Below are positions 7,803-16,910 of a DNA stretch of 64,000 nt, piece after piece. This DNA is from Bacteroidota bacterium. GTDB lineage: Bacteria > Bacteroidota > Bacteroidia > B-17B0 > Aurantibacillaceae. A model generated the notes under the pieces. That model saw nothing but the letters and a program-made list of their open reading frames with translations. It did not search any database and was not told the origin of the DNA. A program made the translations under genes and the position numbers. The stretch spans positions 1 through 64,000 of the forward strand of contig JAHBTI010000015.1 of the NCBI GenBank assembly GCA_019638705.1. The letters are read 5' to 3'. Every line of letters starts with the position of its first letter. The first letter of the stretch is position 1.

Positions 7803-9169
7803 TTTGTCCAGTGGTTCATCATTTTGTTTAGTTCAATTGCGTTGAACTTTGAAATATTTGTTGGATTAAAACCCGAAACAAATGAATTTGAGTTTCTAAT
7901 TCTGGTAGCAAGTTTTGCTGATAAAGCAAAACTGCTAATAAAACTATCAAAACATAGGTCTAAATCCTTGAAATCATCAGTTGTTGAAATTAAACTATTG
8001 GTATAATAAATTCCCGTGATTACATTTCTTTTATTGTTTACTAACCTTGTATTACTCGTCAAAAACTTGATTCGTTTTACAAATAGTTTTCTCGCTTTTT
8101 TTTCGTTTAACCTTGATTGCTTGGCGTAAAGTTCAAACGCCTTTTTCAACCTATCTTCATAGCGTTTCTTCTTCCTTGATGAAATTGTTAATGTTAGAGG
8201 AATATGCTTATTAGAAGTATATCCTGAAATAAATTTGTAGCCCAAATATTCAAAATCGTATTGTTGGTTTGTGTGTTTGTTTGATATGTCAATAAGTTTT
8301 GTTTTGTCAACACTTTCATTCATTATCAAACCTTCTTTTGCAAGAACTTCTTTTACTTCTCTTTTATAGTCTCTGGTTGTGCTATTTATTTGAGGCATAA
8401 AAATCAAAATAATGTCGTCCACATATCTTGCGTAATACATCAAATTGGGAAGCTGTTTGATTTTTGCGTCAATATCTCGCATATAGAGTTCTGTCAAATA
8501 AGGGCTAATTCCGATTCCTCTCGGAACGCCTTTGGTTGCATCTGATTTGTCTTTGAACTCTTTTAGAATTTGTTGAATGAAACGCATTGATAAATGCGTT
8601 AGCAAATTATCATCATTGATTTTTTTCAATAAATTTTCATGAGGAATACTTTCGTAAAACTCTTTGATGTCGGTCTTTAAAATGATTTTTGGAAATCCGT
8701 CATCAAGGAAGTTCTTTAACTGACTTATGATAGAGTAGCGACTTGACTGTTTTACTTTGTAAAGCTTTCTAAAATTGTATTGAAGTTGCTTTAGCGTTAA
8801 GATGTTTTCTAAGCTATATTCAGTCTTGTAAACAGGCTTGTCTGTTATTGTGCTGTCTTGAACTATTTTCAGCTTAAAGTCCGAAGCCGTAACGTTTGAA
8901 CTAATTGTTGTAAGTTTCTCCGTCAGCTTTTGTTCTTTCTGTTCGCTTAATTCGTCTTTCTTTTCATTGATTTTGTCCCGTTCTTCAACAAACACTTCTT
9001 TAGCTAATCCTTTTTTCTTGAGTGTTCGGATTTCTACGTTAGCTTCTTTTATTTTTTTGCTAATGTCTGCTATGTCGGTAAAAAACTCGCCCTCTAAATA
9101 ATTCCCTTTACGATTCTCTATGTCAAGAATCTTTCTGAAATTTTCTATTGAAAAGGACTGGTCTAACAT
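7799..9169 (-). CDS. Reverse transcriptase, UG3/Drt3a-like
   Basis: Protein of 456 residues. A coiled-coil, Lys/Glu-rich N-terminus (residues about 35-90) precedes the RT core: motif A ILKTDIKEFYESIPH, motif B GVPRGIGISPYLTELYM, motif C YYARYVDDIILIF with YVDD near residue 249. The C-terminal part is basic and helical. It lacks the maturase and HNH domains of a group II intron protein. It overlaps the second RT gene and lies 77 nt downstream of the Fic gene. Together with that RT and the candidate RNA it probably forms a phage-defence system carried as array cargo. Confidence 0.8.
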   Translation of the reverse strand: MLDQSFSIENFRKILDIENRKGNYLEGEFFTDIADISKKIKEANVEIRTLKKKGLAKEVFVEERDKINEKKDELSEQKEQKLTEKLTTISSNVTASDFKLKIVQDSTITDKPVYKTEYSLENILTLKQLQYNFRKLYKVKQSSRYSIISQLKNFLDDGFPKIILKTDIKEFYESIPHENLLKKINDDNLLTHLSMRFIQQILKEFKDKSDATKGVPRGIGISPYLTELYMRDIDAKIKQLPNLMYYARYVDDIILIFMPQINSTTRDYKREVKEVLAKEGLIMNESVDKTKLIDISNKHTNQQYDFEYLGYKFISGYTSNKHIPLTLTISSRKKKRYEDRLKKAFELYAKQSRLNEKKARKLFVKRIKFLTSNTRLVNNKRNVITGIYYTNSLISTTDDFKDLDLCFDSFISSFALSAKLATRIRNSNSFVSGFNPTNISKFNAIELNKMMNHWTK

Positions 9170-9245
9170 TTATCATTTAATTTTTTTGTTCGTAATTCTG
9201 TGTCGTCTATTAGCATTTCCACCAACGATTTTATTGTGTCGCATT

Positions 9246-10340
9246 TCATTTTTCTTCCAATATTTTTAATAACGCTTCATTCAAATACAATTTCTCTTTT
9301 CCAACCTTTACCGATTTCAAAAACTTGTTTTCTTCTAATGCAATCAAATAATTTCCAACTGTTTTCGGATTGCCGATGTTTTCGTCAATCAAGTGTTGGC
9401 GTTTGGTGTAAGGCAAACGGAACAAAATCTCAACTAAGTCTTTTGAATAAACTTTTGGCAATTTTGTTTTGATTTCGTTTGCGGTTTTGTCCATTGTAGT
9501 TGTGATTTTGTTTAAGCGTTCCAAACCTTTGGTTGATGTTTCTTCAATCATATCCAACATATACAAAATGTAATTTTCCCAATCATTGCTTTCGGTTACG
9601 CCACGCAAGCATTTGTAGTAGTCAGCTTTGTGTTTGATGATGTATTCGCTCAAATAAATTGCAGGTGTATCAAGCAAACCCGAAAGTTTGAGATATAGCA
9701 ACAATAAAATTCTTCCTGTTCTACCATTACCGTCCGAAAATGGGTGAATGGCTTCAAATTGATAGTGCATTAACGCCATTTTGATAAGTGGGTCAATGCT
9801 TTCATCTTCATTGATAAACTTTTCCAAATTCGCCAATTTTTCACGGATAACCTTTTCGCCACTTGGTGGCGTGTAAATTACTTCGCCTTTTGTGTTGCTT
9901 AATGTCGTTCCGGGTGTAACCCGAATTGAAGCCGTATTTTGTTTGATACATTGAACAATGCTAACGCAAAGATTGGTTGTGATGAACGGTTTTTTCTTTA
10001 ACTGTTCCAAACCTAACCAAAGAGCCTCTTTGTAACTCAAAACTTCTTTGGTGGCTGAATCTTCCACTTTTCTGTCGGCAACCAATGATTTATAGAGTTC
10101 GTCATTTGTGGTAATGATATTTTCCACTTCCGAACTCGCTTTTGCTTCCTGCAAGTAAATGGTATCCAAAAACAAGGTTGGATTAGGCAAATTGAGCAAA
10201 GTTCCGTTCAGTTGAGCCAAAGCCCTACCTGCCGAAATGGTTTTGCGAAGTATTTCCTTTGTTTCAATATCTGCCTTTGGCGGTAATAACGGTAAGTCGT
10301 TATACGGTATTTCTTTGTTGAATTTGCTCATTTTGTTCAA
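9246..10340 (-). CDS. Fic family protein with inhibitory helix and wHTH
   Basis: Protein of 364 residues. The Fic motif HPFSDGNGRTGR (about 198-209) is intact, so AMP transfer to a target protein is expected. An inhibitory motif of class II form, S-x-x-x-E-N, is present upstream (SSEVEN, residues 69-74), placing the block in cis. The last 90 residues look like a winged helix (TKRQHLIDENIGNPKTVGNY), as in Bacteroidota Fic proteins that bind DNA. The upstream region has four direct repeats that could be its operator. It sits between the RT genes and a restriction-modification remnant, which suggests a defence or stress role. Confidence 0.9.
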   Translation of the reverse strand: MNKMSKFNKEIPYNDLPLLPPKADIETKEILRKTISAGRALAQLNGTLLNLPNPTLFLDTIYLQEAKASSEVENIITTNDELYKSLVADRKVEDSATKEVLSYKEALWLGLEQLKKKPFITTNLCVSIVQCIKQNTASIRVTPGTTLSNTKGEVIYTPPSGEKVIREKLANLEKFINEDESIDPLIKMALMHYQFEAIHPFSDGNGRTGRILLLLYLKLSGLLDTPAIYLSEYIIKHKADYYKCLRGVTESNDWENYILYMLDMIEETSTKGLERLNKITTTMDKTANEIKTKLPKVYSKDLVEILFRLPYTKRQHLIDENIGNPKTVGNYLIALEENKFLKSVKVGKEKLYLNEALLKILEEK

Positions 10341-10348
10341 GTGTAAGA

Positions 10349-10460
10349 TTTACTCTCGTTTTTAATACAAGGGCAAAAATACTAAAAATTTACTCTCGTT
10401 TGGCAAATAGAGGTAAAATTTACTCTCGTTCAAAAGACGAGGGCAAAAATTACCCTCATT
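10349..10460. repeat. Direct repeats upstream of the Fic gene
   Basis: TTTACTCTCGTT occurs at 10349-10360, 10389-10400 and 10419-10430, and a degenerate copy (ATTACCCTCATT) at 10449-10460. The spacings are 40, 30 and 30 bp, so all copies face the same side of the helix. The last copy overlaps the stop codon of the upstream gene remnant. They are likely binding sites, perhaps for the winged helix of the Fic protein. Confidence 0.75.
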
Positions 10461-11090
10461 GTTCTATCTGCCTGATTTCCTCTACTGTAAGCTCATAAAA
10501 CTGATACACCAATTCATTGATTTTACTTTCAGTATGTTCAATTCTGTGTTTCAGTTGTTCGGCTTTGTCTGCTAAGGTTACAGTTTGTAGTTCTCTGTTA
10601 AGTGCCAAAAGTTGGTCAACCAATTTTATGATTGGCTCTTTGTTTGGAGTGTCAAAAATAGGAATGTCCAAAATTGGTTCTTTGTCCACTTGATACAAAT
10701 TTCCCTGCATTTTTCCTTTGTGTTTGAGCCAAAACGCTACAAGTTTTGAGTTCAAAAATGCCGTCAGATATTTTTGATTGATACGGTCGGTTTTGATTAC
10801 GAAAAAAGTTTGTGAAACGTAACAATCAAATTCGGTAAATGTAAAAGTAGGCTCGGCACACTTACGAAGTGAAATAATTTTTTCACCAACGAAAAACTTT
10901 TCATCTCTCGAACGATGCAAACCGTAAGGTTTGTTGTCGGAAGTAATGATGTCTTTGAATTGGTCTAAATGTTTTTTGATGTTTGGATAATCTGCAATTT
11001 TAGACGGATTTTTAAAATCCGAAGTCGTGTAAATTACCCAAGATGAATTTTCATTGTTTCCGTAGAATTTGCCTAACTGTTCAGTCGTGT
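10456..11090 (-). pseudogene. C-terminal fragment of a type IIG/Eco57I-like RM enzyme
   Basis: The open frame codes for SSWVIYTTSDFKNPSKIA, then the target-recognition region (LHRSRDEKFFVGEKII, FTEFDCYVSQTFFVI, YLTAFLNSKLVAFWL, LYQVDKEPILDIPI) and a coiled-coil tail ending RQIEQ. This is the specificity end of an adenine methyltransferase/endonuclease of the Eco57I type. The catalytic NPPY part is absent: upstream of about 11090 the sequence switches to the 80-nt repeat and an in-frame stop follows. The first ATG (codon ending at 10920) is internal to the domain, so this is a truncated remnant, not a short gene. The break coincides with an array junction. Confidence 0.8.
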
Positions 11091-11170
11091 AAAATGGTTT
11101 GCTCTCTGTTTAAGTTTTGGTTGTCTGTTCAATGTTCGGAGTGTCGTCCTACCATTGGCTATAACGGTTT
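11091..11170. repeat. 80-nt exact direct repeat, copy 2
   Basis: Identical to 4618-4697. It is fused directly to the truncated end of the restriction-modification fragment. Confidence 0.95.
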
Positions 11171-11290
11171 CGGGCTTTGCGTTCGGGCGGGTTTCGGAGC
11201 ACAAAACTGTCAACTAGCACTGAACTTGAATAGAAGCACAAAGCTCCAAGTTTGCACGTCACCCCGCCTGACGCAAAACCCGTGTTAGCA
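11159..11290. repeat. attC-like site c
   Basis: Left box CTATAAC, right box GTTAGCA. Stem CGGGCTTTGCG / CGCAAAACCCG (one mismatch) and GCGGG / CCCGC. Confidence 0.8.
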
Positions 11291-11323
11291 GTTCGGCTTT
11301 CTTTGTCATTTATGGTCAATTAG

Positions 11324-11947
11324 TCAAGTTGTTTTAAAATATTCTTTGTACCACTCAATTTCATGGTGGTCAAGCTTAGTTGTGTCAATTTGGTGCCTTG
11401 TGTCTATTTTTGAGTATAAAATTTCAAGCGAAGCATAATCTCTTTGACTTATAACTTTAAACCCATTTCTTATTAATTGAGCCGCGGCAACTCCTGCACC
11501 AATTTGATAAGTTTTGTTGTCAGAGAACCTGTTACCGTCATAAATTACTTGACTACCACAAGCTGCACTAATGTCCATTAATACAGCAATTTCTATTTTT
11601 TCTTGTTTGGCAATGTCAAGCATTTTTTCAGAAGCTTTTATAATTCCTTCCGTCCAATCTTGTCCACTTTCAGTTAAAAGCTTTGCTTTCCCGTCTAAAA
11701 CATCAAAACCTGTCCCACCGTGAATGTCGCACATTTCTCTTGGCGACCCGAAAGAGAATTCTTCAGGACAAAATTTCACAACTCTTACTGTGTCGTATTT
11801 TAGTATTTTTAGTGCTGTTGGGTATTCGCCATTTGCTGTCCCGTCCCAGCCACAAGTAATTCCAGACAAACAAGCACTCATTAAAAGTCTTAGAGGGTTG
11901 TCTTTTGTTGGAATTCTGAGTTTTTTTAAATAGTCTCTATCTGTCAT
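11324..11947 (-). CDS. DUF523 family protein
   Basis: Single gene of its cassette; 207 residues. The conserved Cys pattern of DUF523 is visible: LMSACLSGITCGWDG near the N-terminus, VKFCPEE, then AACGSQVIYDG. These conserved cysteines suggest an Fe-S or metal-binding role, but the function of the family is unknown. The ATG is 37 nt from the cassette start and no internal promoter is visible, so it may depend on read-through. The C-terminal 40 residues extend beyond the core domain. Confidence 0.85.
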   Translation of the reverse strand: MTDRDYLKKLRIPTKDNPLRLLMSACLSGITCGWDGTANGEYPTALKILKYDTVRVVKFCPEEFSFGSPREMCDIHGGTGFDVLDGKAKLLTESGQDWTEGIIKASEKMLDIAKQEKIEIAVLMDISAACGSQVIYDGNRFSDNKTYQIGAGVAAAQLIRNGFKVISQRDYASLEILYSKIDTRHQIDTTKLDHHEIEWYKEYFKTT

Positions 11948-11977
11948 TGTCTATATGTTGTGTTGTTTTAAGCTGAC

Positions 11978-12110
11978 TGCTAACGGTTGGCGGCTTTGCG
12001 TTCGGGCGGGATTTTTAGCACTAACCTTGATACGAAGCCGAAAGCTCAAATTTAGCACAAATGTTCATACGAAGCACGTCCGCCCGCCTGACGCAAAACC
12101 GCTGTTAGCA
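11978..12110. repeat. attC-like site d
   Basis: Left box TGCTAAC, right box GTTAGCA. Stem GCGGCTTTGCG / CGCAAAACCGC (one mismatch) and CGGGCGG / CCGCCCG. The loop has two imperfect copies of a TTCATACGAAGC-like motif. Confidence 0.8.
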
Positions 12111-12130
12111 GCAGCTCTTTTTCTGTCAGG

Positions 12131-12709
12131 TTACAAACTTTTCTTCTTTTCAAGTTGTCTAAATCCGTAGTAAATCATTATCACACAAAGGACAAGTCCA
12201 ACTATTGCGGGAACAAGAATTGATTTTCCTGCTTCACCCGCATTGTAAATGCTCCAAACAATTTTTCCTGTTGCCATAAGCACAACAACACCAAGTCCCA
12301 TTAAAAGACTTCGTTTCCAAAAAGCAAGTCCAAGTGCAAAGAACGAAACAGGAACGGTCAAAACCAACAGCCATTTTTTGTAGTCCCATTCCGCATTAAG
12401 CCAATCTTTTTCAAATTGCAGAAACATTTTTACTTGTTCGCTTATTGTTTCGGGTTGTGCAAACCAAAACATACTTGTAAAAAGACAAAATATAGTGATT
12501 GAAATTCCCGTCCAACTTCGGTTGTAAGCAAAAAAGCAAAATGGTATCAAAAAAACAGGACGAATAAACCAACTTATTTGATTTTGGTGTCGTTCGTAAG
12601 CCCAATTAAAAAATGGTTCGTTTGTCATTGCGGTTACAATAAACGCAATAGTCAGCAACCCAAAAATAAGTGCAATAGATTTGTCATATTTTGATACAAA
12701 TTCTTTCAT
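12131..12709 (-). CDS. Hypothetical polytopic membrane protein
   Basis: Protein of 192 residues with about five to six hydrophobic segments (for example FGLLTIAFIVTAM, PVFLIPFCFFAY, ILVPAIVGLVLCVIMIYY) and a loop rich in Trp and charged residues in the middle. No family is recognised. It is the last gene of the TrkH-TrkA-NhaA cassette and may support ion transport, but nothing in the sequence proves this. Confidence 0.7.
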   Translation of the reverse strand: MKEFVSKYDKSIALIFGLLTIAFIVTAMTNEPFFNWAYERHQNQISWFIRPVFLIPFCFFAYNRSWTGISITIFCLFTSMFWFAQPETISEQVKMFLQFEKDWLNAEWDYKKWLLVLTVPVSFFALGLAFWKRSLLMGLGVVVLMATGKIVWSIYNAGEAGKSILVPAIVGLVLCVIMIYYGFRQLEKKKSL

Positions 12710-12783
12710 TGTTCGTTTACGTTGTCAATTTGTCAACCCGAAATTGTTTTTCAGGATTAAGCTCAATAAAGTCTGTCCATTCT

Positions 12784-14112
12784 TCATTCCTTGTTTCTGC
12801 TTAATACCATATACCCCAAAATCCCGCCAATAATAGAAGCTGTAAAAATCCCGATTTTAGCTTGCACCATATATTCCTGATTTGTAAATGCCAATGATGT
12901 AATAAATAAAGACATTGTAAATCCGATTGCTGCCAATAAACCAAGTCCGAATAAGTTTTTGACATTCATACCTTCGGGGAATGGTGCAATTTTGAACTTT
13001 ACAAGCAATAATGTAAAGCCGACAACCCCCACTACTTTACCGACTAATAAGCCAAGCCCGACACCAAGAGCTATGTTAGTGCTAAACAGTTGTTCCGTGT
13101 CAATGTCAATTGAGATACCCGCATTTGCCAAAGCAAAAATCGGGATAATCAGAAAAGTTACAAAAGGGTGCATTGCGTGTTCCAATCTTTGTAAAGGCGG
13201 TATTGCTTGATTGGTGTCATTTTTTATTTCATCTAAAATGTGTAATTGCTCGTTGGTCAAGGTTGGAATTTTATTATTAGGGTCAATTGATTTGAAACGG
13301 TTTAGATAGTTTTGGATTTTTGTCAGGTAAACACTTTCTTTTATTCTTACGTCTGTCGGTATGGTAAATGCAGCAATTACGGCAGCAATTGTAGCGTGAA
13401 CACCTGACAATAAAAAGGCTGTCCATAATCCAAAAATTCCTATTACGGCATAAAAAATTACACTTCTAACTCCTAACCTGTTTGCAATATACATTATCCC
13501 TGCAAAACTTAATCCTATTGAAAGACTTAGTATGGAAATATCTGAAGTATAGAAAAGGGCAATAACTAAAACAGCACCCAAATCATCTACAATTGCCAAA
13601 GCTGTTAAGAACACTTTTAGGGAAAGTGGGATTTTTTTACCTAAAAGATACAGCACTCCCAAAGCGAAAGCGATGTCTGTTGCCATTGGAATACCCCAAC
13701 CGTTATGAGCTTCTCCAACAGGGTTTAGCAGCAAATAAATTATTGCAGGAACAATCATTCCGCCTATTGCAGCACCGATTGGCAACAATGCTTTTCTTGG
13801 ATTGGAAAGTTCGCCCCCTACAATTTCTCTTTTTAATTCAAGACCCACCACAAAAAAGAAAATGGACATTAAGCCGTCATTTATCCAATGGTGTATGCTG
13901 TATTCCAAATAAGATTTGCCGTCAAATTGGAAGCCGAATTTATGCTCAAAGAAATGGAAATATTGCTCCGCAAAAGGGGAATTTGCCAAAAACAATGCGA
14001 TGATTACGCTTATACCAAGTGTAATGCCGCCCGCTTTTTCATACTGAATGAATTTTTGAATAGGATAAACTACTTTGTCAATAGGATATTTTTTTTGCTT
14101 GCTCACTTTCAT
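12784..14112 (-). CDS. nhaA: Na+/H+ antiporter NhaA
   Basis: Protein of 442 residues with about twelve membrane segments. Family hallmarks are WINDGLMSIFFFVVGLELKR, the ATDIAFALGVLYLLG segment and the paired aspartates of the ion site in TALAIVDDLGAVLVIA. NhaA exports Na+ in exchange for protons across the inner membrane. A hydrophilic insert of about 45 residues (near 255-300, FKSIDPNNKIPTL) and a longer C-terminus make it larger than E. coli NhaA. It is 8 nt downstream of trkA and shares the cassette with K+ uptake genes. A second nhaA is found two cassettes away. Confidence 0.95.
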   Translation of the reverse strand: MKVSKQKKYPIDKVVYPIQKFIQYEKAGGITLGISVIIALFLANSPFAEQYFHFFEHKFGFQFDGKSYLEYSIHHWINDGLMSIFFFVVGLELKREIVGGELSNPRKALLPIGAAIGGMIVPAIIYLLLNPVGEAHNGWGIPMATDIAFALGVLYLLGKKIPLSLKVFLTALAIVDDLGAVLVIALFYTSDISILSLSIGLSFAGIMYIANRLGVRSVIFYAVIGIFGLWTAFLLSGVHATIAAVIAAFTIPTDVRIKESVYLTKIQNYLNRFKSIDPNNKIPTLTNEQLHILDEIKNDTNQAIPPLQRLEHAMHPFVTFLIIPIFALANAGISIDIDTEQLFSTNIALGVGLGLLVGKVVGVVGFTLLLVKFKIAPFPEGMNVKNLFGLGLLAAIGFTMSLFITSLAFTNQEYMVQAKIGIFTASIIGGILGYMVLSRNKE

Positions 14113-14120
14113 TTTGTTTA

Positions 14121-14813
14121 CTATCTCAATTTTTGTTTTAAAAAGTTTTTCAGGTCTTTGTTTGAGCCGTAAAGCACCAAAATATCGTTTGCTTCTAATT
14201 TCAGGTCTGCCGAAGCAACTCCCTGAATTTGGGTTTCAGTTTTAGTTTTTCCCAAAATGCTTTTTACTTCTACTTTTTTAATGATTGTCAGCACTAATAA
14301 ATTAAAGGTGCTTTTGAAACTGATTTCTCTAACCGTTTTTCCAACATATTCTTTTGGAACAACTGCTTCTATGATACTGTAATCGGGACTTAATTCAAAG
14401 GAATCTACTACATTATTGAGCGATAATTTTTTTGCCCAACGTTCAGCAGATTCTTCTTCGGGATAGAGAATTTCGTCCACTCCAATAGCTTGTAAAATTT
14501 TTTCGTGCAAAGGATTTATAGCACGACTGATTAACCTTTTTACTTCAAAATTTTTAAATATGGCGGTTACTATTACGTTTGTCCCTTGGTCTTCACCAAT
14601 GGCTACCACTATAATATCTGTTTCTTTGAGTGGAAGCCCCGAAACCGTGTATTCATCGGTTGCGTCCATACAAATGGTATGTGATATTTTTTCTTTGTTG
14701 GCATCAACTTTCGCCATACTTGTATCAATGCCGATTACTTCATTACCTTGTGAAGTAAGTTTTTGTGCAAGAGAAGCACCAAAATTTCCAAGTCCGATAA
14801 TAATGTATTTCAT
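14121..14813 (-). CDS. trkA: K+ uptake regulatory subunit TrkA/KtrA
   Basis: Protein of 230 residues: N-terminal Rossmann RCK_N domain with IIIGLGNFGASLAQKL and the acidic GIDTS end of strand 2, then an RCK_C domain (residues about 140-225). The single RCK pair, unlike the double TrkA of E. coli, matches KtrA-type gating subunits that bind ATP/NAD on the cytoplasmic face of a TrkH/KtrB channel. It follows trkH by 11 nt and precedes nhaA by 8 nt, so the three form one operon. Confidence 0.92.
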   Translation of the reverse strand: MKYIIIGLGNFGASLAQKLTSQGNEVIGIDTSMAKVDANKEKISHTICMDATDEYTVSGLPLKETDIIVVAIGEDQGTNVIVTAIFKNFEVKRLISRAINPLHEKILQAIGVDEILYPEEESAERWAKKLSLNNVVDSFELSPDYSIIEAVVPKEYVGKTVREISFKSTFNLLVLTIIKKVEVKSILGKTKTETQIQGVASADLKLEANDILVLYGSNKDLKNFLKQKLR

Positions 14814-14824
14814 TTTTTCTCTTT

Positions 14825-16576
14825 TTAGTTTATTGTAATTTCTTCTTTTGGATAACTGTAATTTTTGTGTTTTACCTTTTTGAAAACGGCAATCATAAGT
14901 GAAAGCATACTCACACGCCCCACAAACATCAGCACAATGATTACAAGTTTACTTGCACTACTTAGATTGCCCGTAATGCCCAAACTTAAACCTGTTGTGC
15001 TATAAGCTGAAAAACATTCAAACGCTATATCTATGAGTTTCTTTTCGGTATCAAAAATTGAAACAAGGGTAATGCCTAATCCAATAGAAATAAGCGACAA
15101 GGAAATAATGGCAAATGCTCTTTTTACCGAAATATCGGCAATTTCTCTTCTGAAAATTTCAATTCGTGATTTACCTTTTGCAAGGCTGATGATATTGAGC
15201 GTAGCAATGGCAAATGTGCTTGTTTTGATACCGCCTGCGGTAGATTGAGGTGAACCGCCAATCCACATCAACAGACAAACCAACATAATAACAGGAAATG
15301 TCATTGAACCTGTATCTATTGTGTTTAAACCTGCCGAACGTGGTGTAGTAGCTCCGAAAAGTGCCGTTACTACTTTTCCAAATCCGTGATGATTTGCCAA
15401 TGTGTTGTTGTATTCAAGGATAAAAAAGAAAACAAACGCAACAACGGCAATAGCCAAAGTTGTAATGAGTGATAATCGGCTGTTTAGGTTAAGCACCCAA
15501 GGTCTGTAATTTTTTCTCTTTTTTGAAAAAGAAAGAAGAATTGATATTTTGTATTTCAAGTAAGTTAGAAGATTTACCACAATGGGAAAACCCAATGCCC
15601 CCAAGAAGAAAGTCAAAATAATGACAAGGTGCAAAGCGTAGTTGTATTCAAATCCTGTTTCGGATAAAGAGTTGGACAAAGTAGAAAACCCTGCATTACA
15701 AAAAGCAGAAATTGCGTGAAATGCAGAAAAGAAAATTTGCTCCCATTGCGAATTAAAACTGCTTGTATCAAGACTTGCGTAAATCAGCAATGCCGAAACT
15801 AACTCTATTCCAAAAGTTACAAGCAAAATATATTTTAGAGTAGAAAACACTTCGCCCAATTTATTGGAACTTGTCAAATCACTCAAAGCAAGTTGATTTT
15901 CATAAGAAGAACCACCTCTAAAAAAGTAGCTGAAATAACTTGCAAAGGTCAATATTCCCAATCCGCCCACTTGAATTAAAGACATAATAATCGTTTGTCC
16001 GAATTGTGTAAAGTGAGTGGCGGTGTCCAGCACCGCCAAACCTGTAACACACACGGCACTTGTGGAAGTAAAAAGAGCGTCTAAAAATGAAATGCCGCTG
16101 TATGTGGCATTTGGCAACATCAAAAGACCTGAACCGATTAAAATAATGCCTAAGAAACTTGCAATGAAAAGTTGAGCGGGATTTATTACGGTTCGTTTGT
16201 AGTTTAACCTTACTTCCGAAAACTCTCTTATGAATGTGAAAACAACAGCAAACTTTAATGCCGTGCCGCTTTCAAAGTGAGAAATCCAATTTTCAGTTGA
16301 AATGTTTACGAAATGAGCGTAAAAAATGACAAGCGTAAACAAAACAGTCAGCAGGTCAAAGGCAAACGCTTTTCGTTTTAGCCCTGTAAAGTCAGTAATA
16401 TATCTGATAGTCGTAGAAACGATTCCCACGACCAACACAAAGCAATAAAATCCATAAAGTATTTTTTGAGATACAACAGATTGAGAAAACCCGAAGTTTC
16501 CTATAAAGGCAATTATTCCTGCAAGGCTAATCCCGAAAGCTATTTTGTGTATCAGTTTTATGTCAAATCTCATCAA
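14825..16576 (-). CDS. trkH: K+ transporter TrkH/KtrB
   Basis: Protein of 583 residues. After an unusual N-terminal extension of about four hydrophobic helices (residues 1-125) comes the TrkH core with its four pore-like repeats, seen in TSTSAVCVTGLAV, AISAFCNAGFSTL, TTPRSAGLNTID and YSTTGLSLGITGNL. It conducts K+ inwards together with the RCK subunit encoded next to it. A minus-strand TAACTTTG box (16604-16611) lies shortly before the start, in the position of a Bacteroidota -7 element, though no well-spaced TTTG is clear. It is the first gene of a four-gene cassette. Confidence 0.93.
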   Translation of the reverse strand: MMRFDIKLIHKIAFGISLAGIIAFIGNFGFSQSVVSQKILYGFYCFVLVVGIVSTTIRYITDFTGLKRKAFAFDLLTVLFTLVIFYAHFVNISTENWISHFESGTALKFAVVFTFIREFSEVRLNYKRTVINPAQLFIASFLGIILIGSGLLMLPNATYSGISFLDALFTSTSAVCVTGLAVLDTATHFTQFGQTIIMSLIQVGGLGILTFASYFSYFFRGGSSYENQLALSDLTSSNKLGEVFSTLKYILLVTFGIELVSALLIYASLDTSSFNSQWEQIFFSAFHAISAFCNAGFSTLSNSLSETGFEYNYALHLVIILTFFLGALGFPIVVNLLTYLKYKISILLSFSKKRKNYRPWVLNLNSRLSLITTLAIAVVAFVFFFILEYNNTLANHHGFGKVVTALFGATTPRSAGLNTIDTGSMTFPVIMLVCLLMWIGGSPQSTAGGIKTSTFAIATLNIISLAKGKSRIEIFRREIADISVKRAFAIISLSLISIGLGITLVSIFDTEKKLIDIAFECFSAYSTTGLSLGITGNLSSASKLVIIVLMFVGRVSMLSLMIAVFKKVKHKNYSYPKEEITIN

Positions 16577-16714
16577 TATTTTTATCCATTACTTGTCAAT
16601 TCCGCAAAGTTACCTTTTTCCAAAAGACTGTCCCCAAAGTTTGCTTATTGAATTTTGTCAAGTTCAGTTTTTCGTTCCGAATGTTCGTGGTTGAGCGGTC
16701 GTCCGTAGAGTTGC

Positions 16715-16847
16715 TGCTAACGGTTTGCAGCTACCCGAAGGTGGCGATTTTTACCACTTAATTTCATACGAATAACCAATGTTTGTTTTACCACAAAACT
16801 GTCATACGAAGCACTGAACTGCCACTTTTGGGTAGGTGCTGTTATGC
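16715..16847. repeat. attC-like site e
   Basis: Left box TGCTAAC, right box GTTATGC. Stem GCAGCTACCC / GGGTAGGTGC (one mismatch) and GTGGC / GCCAC. The stem sequence differs from sites a-d, yet pairing is kept. Confidence 0.8.
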
Positions 16848-16910
16848 GTTCGTACTTCTTTTTTAACATAACAGTCGTAGTTTGCGTACATCTTTTGATC
16901 AAAATATTTT

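Noticed and set aside
5739-9169. Retron or group II intron
   Set aside because: Two overlapping RTs, no msr/msd-type inverted repeats seen upstream, no maturase or HNH domain, and motif B of one RT is of the unknown-group type.
10456-10920. A separate 154-residue gene
   Set aside because: The in-frame sequence upstream of its first ATG continues the same RM specificity domain up to about 11090, so it is the end of a truncated gene.
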